Assembly: GCA_007126865.1 (NCBI GenBank)
Contig: SLAN01000237.1
Location: 1 to 5,561, forward strand
Origin: Spirochaetales bacterium
GTDB taxonomy: Bacteria; Spirochaetota; Spirochaetia; DSM-27196; SKKC01
Length of the DNA: 5,561 nt
Direction of reading: 5' to 3'
Every line of letters starts with the position of its first letter. Position 1 is the stretch's first letter. The position numbers and the translations under genes are program-made. Shown in pieces: positions 1-5,561 of this stretch. The notes under the pieces were generated by a model. The model searched no databases. It was given only the letters and a program-made list of their open reading frames with translations, and was not told where the DNA came from.

Positions 1-760
1 AGCGCCGGAAATCGCCGCCCGGAGGCTCGAAGAACTTCGGTCCGCCGTTCGTGAGTATCTGAAGCTTGACGACGAGCGGGTTATCGTTAAGCAGCGACGC
101 CGGCAGCGCGGAGCCGACCAGTACGAAGCCGGCCGGCGATCGGTGGCGCGCTCGATAATCGTCCGTGAGCGTGGTATGCGATTTGAAGTCCGCCCTGCCG
201 GATACATCGATACCGGACTCTTCTGTGAAAAACGCGATCTCCGCGCCATGATACGCTCGCGTGCCGCAGGTTGCCGCTTCCTGAATCTGTTCGCCTACAC
301 ATGTACCGCGTCGGTTGCCGCCGCGCTTGGAGGGGCCTCGGCGACCGTTTCCGTCGACACGTCCCGTACCTATCTCGAATGGGGACGGCGTAATTTCCAA
401 CTCAACCGGCTCGACGATCGAACCAACCGACTGGTGAACGATGACAGCATACGCTACCTGGAGTCGGCCACCGAACGATTCGATCTGATACTCGTCGACC
501 CTCCCACCTTCTCGAACAGCAAGAGTCGCGACCGCGACTTCGAGGTCCAGCGCGACCACGGCCGACTGATCTCGCTTGCGGCCGCACGCCTGACGCCTGG
601 CGGAGCGATACTTTTCGCGAACAACTACCGTCGTTTCCGCATCGATCCGGAGCTCGCGGAGAGTATGGCGGTCGAGGACGTCTCGGATAGTCTCCTGCCG
701 CCCGACTTCGCACGATCGCGCAAGCGAAACCACCTCTTCGTCATTCGCCGGAGGTCGTGA
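1..760 (+). CDS. rlmK: RlmK-type 23S rRNA guanine-N7 methyltransferase, 5'-partial
   Basis: SAM-dependent methyltransferase that in characterised members makes m7G2069 of 23S rRNA. The frame is open from base 2 to the TGA at 758-760 (252 residues), so the true start lies off the left edge; the in-frame GTG at 143 is internal, because homologous sequence runs upstream of it. Visible signs, in order: a basic R-R-R-Q-R-G stretch near residue 35; Y-I-D-T-G-L-F near 68, the RlmK linker; the SAM-binding L-N-L-F-A-Y-T near 94; V-D-T-S-R-T-Y-L-E-W near 118; and the catalytic D-P-P-T-F-S-N-S-K at bases 497-523, followed by Q-R-D-H. The T-F-S-N-S-K version separates RlmK from RlmI-type enzymes. In E. 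coli this domain is the C-terminal half of the 702-residue RlmL (RlmKL). Whether an RlmL half precedes it here cannot be seen. It is convergent with the mazG-like gene. Confidence 0.93.
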   Translation, partial: APEIAARRLEELRSAVREYLKLDDERVIVKQRRRQRGADQYEAGRRSVARSIIVRERGMRFEVRPAGYIDTGLFCEKRDLRAMIRSRAAGCRFLNLFAYTCTASVAAALGGASATVSVDTSRTYLEWGRRNFQLNRLDDRTNRLVNDDSIRYLESATERFDLILVDPPTFSNSKSRDRDFEVQRDHGRLISLAAARLTPGGAILFANNYRRFRIDPELAESMAVEDVSDSLLPPDFARSRKRNHLFVIRRRS

Positions 761-773
761 GCGCACAACGAAC

Positions 774-786
774 GCGGGGTTCCCGC
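774..786. other. Small hairpin in the convergent intergenic gap
   Basis: GCGGG at 774-778 pairs with CCCGC at 782-786 around a 3-base loop, 14 bases after the rlmK stop. A second short inverted repeat, CCAGC 801-805 with GCTGG 811-815, encloses the mazG-like stop codon. Neither is followed by a T-run, so both are weak candidates at best for transcript ends of the two converging genes. Confidence 0.3.
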
Positions 787-787
787 T

Positions 788-838
788 CGCCGATCGTGCC
801 CCAGCTCACCGCTGGTCGCCGTCGCCGCCGATCGTGCC
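788..838. repeat. 13-base direct repeat flanking the mazG-like stop codon
   Basis: CGCCGATCGTGCC occurs at 788-800 and again at 826-838, one copy in the intergenic gap and one inside the 3' end of the mazG-like gene (residues around G110-T-I-G-G). The copies are 38 bases apart and identical. This may be a small local duplication or chance in a region rich in CGATCG. Confidence 0.55.
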
Positions 839-1165
839 GCGCTCCATGCGCGAGAAGAGCTTGCTGATGTTCGTCTCGGCAACCTCCTCGAGGGTGAGAT
901 CGAGCTCGGTACATATCTGAGTAAGATACCAGAGCACATCGCCGAGCTCCTCTTTCAACGCGCTACGAACTTCATCGGTGACCTCTCCGCTTCGATCACG
1001 GAAAATCTTCTTCACCTTCCCTGCCACCTCACCGGCTTCGTTCGTTAACCCCATGGTCGGATAGACCAGCGGGTGGTCGGTATATACGCGGCTCCACGTC
1101 TTTCGAGAATCTTCCTGATACTGCCGGAAATCCATGGGTAGTATGAGAGCCGGATGAGCGGCCAT
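806..1165 (-). CDS. MazG-like nucleoside triphosphate pyrophosphohydrolase
   Basis: Small all-alpha NTP pyrophosphatase (119 aa), single-domain MazG-like type. The family cleaves (d)NTPs to NMP and pyrophosphate in the cytoplasm, often as nucleotide-pool cleaning. The Mg-binding signature ExxE(12-28)ExxD is intact: E43-A-G-E46, then 26 residues, then E73-L-G-D76. The surrounding blocks N-E-A-G-E-V-A-G-K-V-K-K (42-53) and L-G-D-V-L-W-Y-L (74-81) are typical, and the C-terminal S-R-x-x-R-G-T-I-G-G-D-G-D is characteristic of this subgroup. The ATG at 1165 starts 3 bases after the GH31 stop, which favours translational coupling; no Shine-Dalgarno is visible. Met11 (1135) is an alternative start, since recognisable homology begins about there (D-F-x-x-Y-Q). 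It is the last gene of the minus-strand set. A functional link to sugar uptake is not evident; it may simply share the transcript. Confidence 0.9.
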   Translation of the reverse strand: MAAHPALILPMDFRQYQEDSRKTWSRVYTDHPLVYPTMGLTNEAGEVAGKVKKIFRDRSGEVTDEVRSALKEELGDVLWYLTQICTELDLTLEEVAETNISKLFSRMERGTIGGDGDQR

Positions 1166-1168
1166 CGG

Positions 1169-3169
1169 TCAAGCGATCGGGTGAGTGTTACGGCGAATCT
1201 CCCGAAACGTGTCGGCATGTATGCTCGAAGCCCGGTGAAACACAGCCGGATATCCGAGTGGAGCAGAGACACAGTGCCGGCCACCGCCGTACTCCTTCCC
1301 GCTCCACAGGTGGATCCATCGATCCTCGGGAAGATAGAGTCTGCGGGTCTTCGCGCGCCTCCGCAACACCGGTGCGACCAACAGGTCGGGCCCGTAGAGA
1401 TACTGATCGGTACACGAATGACTGTCTCGATCGTCCGGATACGCGACGGCAAGATGACGAATCGGGGGAATCCCGGTGTCGACATAGGTCTGTACGACGT
1501 GACGATGGTACGGAGCCAGCGCGGTGTAAAGCCGCGTCATAGCCGCGAGGTGCGATAGCGTTTCGGCATCCGAATCGAACTGCCAGTTGCTGTCGGGGCG
1601 ATTGCTCTCGTGGCTCCGCATGATCGGGGCGAATGCTGCAAGCTCCGCCCACCGCATGAACAGCTCGCGACTGCGCTTCTTCCACGCTACGCTGGTGAAA
1701 CCACCGAGATCGGTATGCCACAGCCCGCCACCCGAATAGCTATGGCTGAGCGCTGCGGGAATAGTGCTTGCTATACCGTCGTTTCGGCTCCAGTCGACCA
1801 GTTGATCGCCGGCCCACCAGGCCGGCGCATGCCGAGTCGAACCGAGCCATCCGGCACGCATGAAAAAGACAGCCTCTCCCCGGCACCCCGCGTCCCGGAT
1901 CGCCTCGGCATTGAGTTCCGCCCAGCGCACCGGATACTCATTGTGCACCTCGGAGCCCGGGCGGCCGTCATACATCACCGCATCGGCCGGGAGGTATTCA
2001 CCGTAGTCCGCCATCCAGCCGGCCATTCCCGCGCCGAGCATGTTGTCGCGAACGATCCCCCGAATCCAGTGTTGCGTCGCCGGATTGGTAAGATCGAGCA
2101 ACGCGGCGGGAAAGGTTGTCACCGTAACAAGATAATCGGATCCGCTCCCGTCTTTCACACAGAGGCCACGCTCGCTTGCCTCCCGATAGAGCGGCCCTTC
2201 GATCGCGAGAAACGGATTGATGTACCCGAGGAAGCGCACCCCACGCTCTCGCAACGCTGCGATCTCGCGCGGAAGGTCGGGGTAGTATTCGGGTGAGTAC
2301 TGCCAGTTCCACATCAGCTGACGGCCGAACTTCGTCTCGCGCTTGCCGACCCAGTCCTGGACCCACAGCGCACCGACGGCGACACCGGCGTCGCGGGCCG
2401 CGGCGAGCTTACGCTCGATAGCCTCCGTGCCCCCCTGCACGCCGAGCCACATACCGTTCCAGGTCCAGTCGGGCAACGCCCCCGGACGTCCGATCAGATC
2501 GCTCTGCGAACGCAACGCCTCCTCGGGACCTTCGGTAACACCGATCACAACCCGTCGCGGATGCTGCCAGAACTCCAGCTCGTGGTGATGGCGATGACTG
2601 AAGTCGAATCGACAGTACCCGTCGGTTTCGGCGACACAGTACCACCAGTCGCTCGATACGAAGCTCGGTTGTGGAAAGTATGTACGGTGCCATGCGCCTC
2701 CCGAGCCCGAATCGAGCTCGGCAAGCAAGGAGATGAGATTCTTTCCCCGTCCGACACCCGGCTCCCGTACCCAGAGCGGCACCCGCGAGCCCCGCAGATT
2801 CACGCGCGAAAACTGCTCCCCGCAACCGTATATTCGCTCGCTGCGGGTTGCAGCCAGTCTCAGACGCACGCGATTCACATCGTCCGGCAGGCCGTGCAGC
2901 TCGATGGCGAGCCGCCCACCGGAACAGGAGGCCGAAAGGCGGATCCCTCGGCCGAAGTGCAATACGACCGAATCACCCCGTTCGACGCTCGCGCGACGCA
3001 ACGGATGAATCCGTGACCGATCGCCGATTTTCCAGTTGCCGTAGCGCACGTCCCACGAGGCCTCCCCGTGCCCTACCGCAATGCACGGTTTTCCGGGCCG
3101 GTGTCGGAGCACCACGCGGCCCTTGAAGAGAAGCTCAACGGTGTCGTCCGTCCGGCGTGTTTCGAGCAT
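1169..3169 (-). CDS. GH31 alpha-glycosidase, YihQ (sulfoquinovosidase) clade with altered sulfonate-site residues
   Basis: Retaining alpha-glycosidase of 666 aa; E. coli YihQ has 678. YihQ-clade blocks run throughout: I-Y-G-C-G-E-Q-F-S (113-121), P-G-V-G-R (137-141), F-P-Q-P-S-F-V-S (165-172), V-Q-G-G-T-E (244-249), Q-D-W-V-G (271-275), Y-I-N-P-F (316-320), G-W-M-A-D-Y-G-E-Y-L-P (384-394) and W-A-G-D-Q-x-V-D-W-S (452-461). Predicted nucleophile D388 and acid/base D455 equal YihQ D405 and D472 at a constant offset of 17. Of the YihQ sulfonate-binding trio, W304 is kept (W287), but R301 is Q284 and Y508 is F491. The substrate may therefore be a non-sulfonated or differently charged alpha-glycoside. 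There is no signal peptide, so it is cytoplasmic and would act on sugar imported by the upstream transporter. The ATG lies 10 bases after the permease stop with no clear Shine-Dalgarno, suggesting coupled translation. Family assignment is firm; the substrate is open. Confidence 0.94.
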   Translation of the reverse strand: MLETRRTDDTVELLFKGRVVLRHRPGKPCIAVGHGEASWDVRYGNWKIGDRSRIHPLRRASVERGDSVVLHFGRGIRLSASCSGGRLAIELHGLPDDVNRVRLRLAATRSERIYGCGEQFSRVNLRGSRVPLWVREPGVGRGKNLISLLAELDSGSGGAWHRTYFPQPSFVSSDWWYCVAETDGYCRFDFSHRHHHELEFWQHPRRVVIGVTEGPEEALRSQSDLIGRPGALPDWTWNGMWLGVQGGTEAIERKLAAARDAGVAVGALWVQDWVGKRETKFGRQLMWNWQYSPEYYPDLPREIAALRERGVRFLGYINPFLAIEGPLYREASERGLCVKDGSGSDYLVTVTTFPAALLDLTNPATQHWIRGIVRDNMLGAGMAGWMADYGEYLPADAVMYDGRPGSEVHNEYPVRWAELNAEAIRDAGCRGEAVFFMRAGWLGSTRHAPAWWAGDQLVDWSRNDGIASTIPAALSHSYSGGGLWHTDLGGFTSVAWKKRSRELFMRWAELAAFAPIMRSHESNRPDSNWQFDSDAETLSHLAAMTRLYTALAPYHRHVVQTYVDTGIPPIRHLAVAYPDDRDSHSCTDQYLYGPDLLVAPVLRRRAKTRRLYLPEDRWIHLWSGKEYGGGRHCVSAPLGYPAVFHRASSIHADTFREIRRNTHPIA

Positions 3170-3179
3170 CGGGTGCAGA

Positions 3180-4067
3180 TCAGGTCTTGAGCGCTCCGGA
3201 CGTCAGCCCGCTGATTATGCGCTCATGGAAAAAGACGTATACGATAACGCTCGGAATAATGCTGAGCGTAATCGCCGCATACATTCCGGTGTAGTTGGTG
3301 AAGAACTGCCCCTGAAAGTCACGGATACCGAGCTGGAGGGTCCGCGTTGTGAACGAAGCGGTCAGAAGCAGTGCGTAGACGAATTCGTTCCACGAAAAGA
3401 GGAACACAAAGGTGCCGGCGGTCACGATACCGAGTTTGGAAAGGGGCAGCACGATCAGCCAGTACCGCTGCCAGAAGTTGCACCCGTCGATAACTCCCGC
3501 TTCCTCCATCTCGAACGGGATCGATTTCATGAACCCCTGCAACAGGAATGTCGAGATGGGGATGTTGATCGCCACGTACACCAGCGTCAAACCGGCGAGG
3601 GAATCGAAGAGCCCGAGACCGCGGATAATTCGGTAGTACGGAAGCATGAGCGCAATAATCGGCACGAGCACACCGGCAAGAATGATCGTGACAATGAGTT
3701 GCTGCCCCTTGAACCTCTCGCGGGCGAAGACAAACGCGCCCATGGAACAGATCAGCATGTTAATCGCAGTACTCGCAGAGGAGACGATTACCGAGTTCAT
3801 CAACAGACGCGGCAGGCCGGAGATCTGGACCGCGTCGACATAGTTCTGATAGTGAAATCCACTCGGCAGCGCCAGCGGGTTCATGACGAACTCCGCATTC
3901 GTCTTGAAAGTCTGCAACAGCAGCCACAGGAGCGGGAAAAGTGTCACGATAAGGAAAAGCGCCAGCACGCTCCACTTCGCCGCCTTTGCAAGCACAACGC
4001 GCGGAGTACGATGGCCGCCGAGTCGCACGCTATCGTGTGGACTTACGGTCGCTACCTGCCCGCTCAC
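3180..4067 (-). CDS. Carbohydrate ABC transporter permease, MalG-type (CUT1)
   Basis: Inner-membrane permease of 295 aa, the second of a CUT1 heteromeric pair. About six hydrophobic segments are visible, near residues 32-52, 91-113, 123-143, 155-176, 212-234 and 263-281, after a polar cytoplasmic N-terminus of about 30 residues. The EAA loop that docks the ATPase lies at 188-208 (E-E-A-G-V-I-D-G, then P208). The sequence F-x-x-S-W-N-E-F near 222-229 is typical of MalG-like proteins. The start is GTG at 4067, chosen because it overlaps the upstream permease stop by four bases (GTGA) and has GAGG about 10 bases upstream. It pairs with the permease encoded at 4948-4064. The specific sugar cannot be read from the sequence; the GH31 gene downstream suggests an alpha-glycoside. 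Confidence 0.95.
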   Translation of the reverse strand: MSGQVATVSPHDSVRLGGHRTPRVVLAKAAKWSVLALFLIVTLFPLLWLLLQTFKTNAEFVMNPLALPSGFHYQNYVDAVQISGLPRLLMNSVIVSSASTAINMLICSMGAFVFARERFKGQQLIVTIILAGVLVPIIALMLPYYRIIRGLGLFDSLAGLTLVYVAINIPISTFLLQGFMKSIPFEMEEAGVIDGCNFWQRYWLIVLPLSKLGIVTAGTFVFLFSWNEFVYALLLTASFTTRTLQLGIRDFQGQFFTNYTGMYAAITLSIIPSVIVYVFFHERIISGLTSGALKT

Positions 4068-4948
4068 TGTTTCACATCCTCAATCGCGCTTCGTGTAGTC
4101 AGCAGATGACGCGTTAGCCCGATAATCAGCGCTCCGACGATAATAAGCACCGCACTGATCGCACTCGCACGCCCGTAATTGGCCGCATGAAGGTTCCGAT
4201 GCAGCAGAATGCCGAGAGTCATCGTGCGGTTGGCCGGGCCGCCTCCGGTCAACAGAAATGTCGCCTCAAAATGTCGAATCCCGAACGCCATCGCCAGGGT
4301 CATCGCCACGACGGCTATATCTTTCACCATCGGAATCGTGATGAACACCTCCTGCTGGAACACGTTGGCTCCGTCGATCTCGGCCGACTCGTAGAGCGAA
4401 CGCGGAATCGACATAACGCCGGCGAGAAGTATGATCATGAAGTAGCCGATGTAGAGGAGCTGCTGAAGAATCACCGCCGGCAGCGCGGTACTCAGATTCC
4501 CGAGCCAGTTCAGTGCGAGATGGTCGAGCCCCATCGCGCGCAATGTCGTATTCAAGAGTCCGAAACTCTCCCGGTAGATCGTGTACCAGAGCATGGCAAT
4601 CGCCACCTGGCTGATCACGTTCGGCAGGAAGTACGCGGTTCGCAGAAAGCGCCAGAACGGCGGCTTTCGTGCGAGTATCATTGCGACGAGCGCCGCGAGG
4701 GCGACCTGACCGAACCCGAGCGACAGCGCCCAGATCAGGTTATTGCGCAGGCCGAACTGGAAATTCGTCATTCCGAAAATACGACGGAAATTCGCCAGTC
4801 CGACGAACTCCATGGCTCCGAAGCCACGGTAGTCGGTGAGACTCACGACGAAGACATATCCCAGCGGATAGATGAAGAAGGTGACGTACATGACACCGAC
4901 CGGAAGGAGAAACAGCGCGATCCCTTTCCAATGTTTGTGAAGTGTCAT
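4064..4948 (-). CDS. Carbohydrate ABC transporter permease, MalF-type (CUT1)
   Basis: Inner-membrane permease of 294 aa, the first of the CUT1 pair. A hydrophobic segment begins near residue 9, and further segments lie near 71-92, 105-125, 158-180, 211-230 and 262-282. The EAA loop is at 187-206 (E-S-A-E-I-D-G-A, ending I-P206). The T-G-G-G-P-A-N-R-T element at 234-242 is a hallmark of MalF/UgpA-type sugar permeases. It has no large extra periplasmic domain, so it is the short form common outside enterobacteria. The ATG at 4948 is supported by a strong GAGGGG just upstream. It follows the binding-protein gene across a 95-base gap containing a stable hairpin and overlaps the next permease by four bases. 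No ABC ATPase gene is present in the window; one may be shared and encoded elsewhere, as with MsmK-type ATPases. Confidence 0.95.
   Translation of the reverse strand: MTLHKHWKGIALFLLPVGVMYVTFFIYPLGYVFVVSLTDYRGFGAMEFVGLANFRRIFGMTNFQFGLRNNLIWALSLGFGQVALAALVAMILARKPPFWRFLRTAYFLPNVISQVAIAMLWYTIYRESFGLLNTTLRAMGLDHLALNWLGNLSTALPAVILQQLLYIGYFMIILLAGVMSIPRSLYESAEIDGANVFQQEVFITIPMVKDIAVVAMTLAMAFGIRHFEATFLLTGGGPANRTMTLGILLHRNLHAANYGRASAISAVLIIVGALIIGLTRHLLTTRSAIEDVKQ
4078..4081 (-). promoter_or_regulatory. Ribosome binding site deciding the GTG start of the MalG-type permease
   Basis: GAGG within TTGAGGATG, about 10 bases before the GTG at 4067 and inside the end of the upstream permease gene. Together with the four-base GTGA stop/start overlap it supports the non-ATG start and coupled synthesis of the two subunits. 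Confidence 0.6.
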
Positions 4949-4951
4949 CGG

Positions 4952-4957
4952 CCCCTC
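4952..4957 (-). promoter_or_regulatory. Ribosome binding site of the MalF-type permease
   Basis: GAGGGG on the minus strand, 3 bases before the ATG at 4948, within AGAGGGGCCG. It is the strongest Shine-Dalgarno in the window and fixes this start. It lies just downstream of the intercistronic hairpin, so ribosomes can load on the permease message independently of the binding-protein gene. Confidence 0.7.
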
Positions 4958-4986
4958 TGAAACCCGAAACCGTATGCCGCACGCGA

Positions 4987-5012
4987 CACGGGTCGCCGCC
5001 CGGCGACCCGTG
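4987..5012 (-). promoter_or_regulatory. Stable intercistronic hairpin between binding-protein and permease genes
   Basis: A perfect inverted repeat: 4987-4998 (CACGGGTCGCCG) is the reverse complement of 5001-5012. This gives a GC-rich stem of 11-12 bp with a 2-4 base loop. It starts about 30 bases past the binding-protein stop and ends about 38 bases before the MalF-type start. There is no T-run after it on either strand, so it is not a classic intrinsic terminator. By analogy with the malE-malF gap of E. coli, it may protect the upstream mRNA 3' end or attenuate read-through, raising binding protein over permease; that role is inferred. Confidence 0.7.
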
Positions 5013-5043
5013 GTACGTTACTACATAGCAGAACGCTACACTG

Positions 5044-5561
5044 TCAGTCCATCGCGTCCTGAAGTATTTCCACGAACTCCGCCGGGCTCGCTCCGCCGGC
5101 TACCATCATTTCGATTGCCGTGCCGAACTCCTGCACTACCGCGACCGGGAAGGCCCCCTCGAAGTGCGTAATCGTGAACGGTGCTTCGTTCTGTACGCGG
5201 ACGAACTCCTGCAACAGCGGATCGACACCGGGGTCGATATCGTAGTTGATCGAGAAGAGCGGACCGGCGTCCTCGGTGATCATAGCGACGTTCTCCGGTG
5301 CGGTCATCCACTTCATGAACTCGACTACAGCGGCGCGTCGCGCAGGATCGTCGGTGTGCGCTGCGGCGAGGTTCGACTGGGGGAAGGCAACCTGATGGCC
5401 GTGGTGACCGCCGTCGACCGCCGGTGCGGCCGCCAACCGTGTCGCCTCGTGCACCTCGGGAGCATCCCCGGCTATACGACCGATGTACCACGGACCGTTG
5501 ATAAAGATCGCGGTGCGCTCGGCGAGATAGTGCCCACCGGATACGTCGGCGTCGCCGCCGA
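5044..5561 (-). CDS. Extracellular solute-binding protein family 1 (sugar ABC transporter), 5'-partial
   Basis: C-terminal 171 residues of a CUT1-type sugar-binding protein; the frame runs open off the right edge and ends at TGA 5046-5044. The first complete codon from the edge is at 5559-5557. Visible family features: A-I-F-I-N-G-P-W-Y at visible residues 17-25, the usual hinge-proximal I-N-G-P-W block; A-F-P-Q-S-N-L-A further on; and V-E-F-M-K-W-M-T-A-P-E-N, matching the helix typical of family 1 binding proteins. A full-length member has about 400-450 residues, so the signal peptide or lipobox and the N-terminal lobe are missing. The GTG at 5454 is internal, since homology continues upstream. 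It captures substrate outside the membrane and delivers it to the two permeases encoded next. Position first in the set and separation by a hairpin fit the usual higher expression of binding proteins. Confidence 0.93.
   Translation of the reverse strand, partial: GGDADVSGGHYLAERTAIFINGPWYIGRIAGDAPEVHEATRLAAAPAVDGGHHGHQVAFPQSNLAAAHTDDPARRAAVVEFMKWMTAPENVAMITEDAGPLFSINYDIDPGVDPLLQEFVRVQNEAPFTITHFEGAFPVAVVQEFGTAIEMMVAGGASPAEFVEILQDAMD

Noticed and set aside
143..760. GTG at 143 as the true start of the methyltransferase
   Set aside because: The same frame is open to the left edge and encodes RlmK-like sequence upstream of this codon, so the gene is cut by the window.
1610..2296. A 228-codon plus-strand open frame opposite GH31
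   Set aside because: It overlaps catalytic-core codons of GH31 on the other strand and its translation shows no domain.
3081..4109. A 342-codon plus-strand open frame opposite the MalG-type permease and the start of GH31
   Set aside because: Its translation is highly charged and low-complexity with no recognisable domain, and it lies antisense to a well-supported membrane protein. It is a codon-bias shadow.
4187..4960. A 257-codon plus-strand open frame opposite the MalF-type permease
   Set aside because: It is rich in Glu, Arg and His with no family features, mirroring hydrophobic codons on the other strand, and the minus-strand permease is certain.
4987..5012. The strong hairpin as an intrinsic terminator
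   Set aside because: No T-run follows on either strand, and the genes on both sides belong to one co-directional transporter set.
5013..5043. A possible -10 box (TATGTA on the minus strand) before the MalF-type permease
   Set aside because: Only three of six bases match TATAAT and no convincing -35 is spaced correctly.

Overview
The window is a compact bacterial stretch with a moderately high GC content (roughly 58-60% by eye) and almost no non-coding DNA. It carries six protein genes, two of them cut by the window edges. No RNA gene, mobile element or CRISPR array was seen. The sequence does not fix the organism. An RlmK-type methyltransferase beside a CUT1 sugar ABC operon with no ATPase gene in view would fit a GC-rich heterotroph such as a free-living spirochaete, but that is only a guess.

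Left edge, plus strand: the C-terminal part of an RlmK-type 23S rRNA m7G methyltransferase, possibly the second half of an RlmKL fusion. It runs up to 760. Only 45 bases separate it from the convergent gene on the other strand.

The rest is one tightly packed minus-strand gene set, read from right to left. First is the C-terminal part of a periplasmic or lipoprotein sugar-binding protein (5561-5044). A 95-base gap follows with a perfect 12-bp inverted repeat. Next come a MalF-type permease (4948-4064) and a MalG-type permease (4067-3180), overlapping by four bases at GTGA. A GH31 alpha-glycosidase of the YihQ (sulfoquinovosidase) clade starts 10 bases later (3169-1169). A small MazG-type NTP pyrophosphohydrolase follows 3 bases after that (1165-806).

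The logic is import of an intact small glycoside by the binding protein and permease pair, followed by cytoplasmic hydrolysis by the GH31 enzyme, which has no signal peptide. The ATPase must be encoded elsewhere. MazG is probably a housekeeping passenger.

The most interesting point is in the GH31 gene. It aligns to E. coli YihQ (from memory) without gaps across the catalytic core and keeps both catalytic aspartates. However, two of the three residues that recognise the sulfonate in YihQ are replaced: Arg301 by Gln284 and Tyr508 by Phe491. Only the tryptophan remains. Automatic annotation would probably call this a sulfoquinovosidase, but the sequence argues for a different or relaxed substrate. 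Nothing else looks like a new system; the remainder is a conventional sugar uptake operon.
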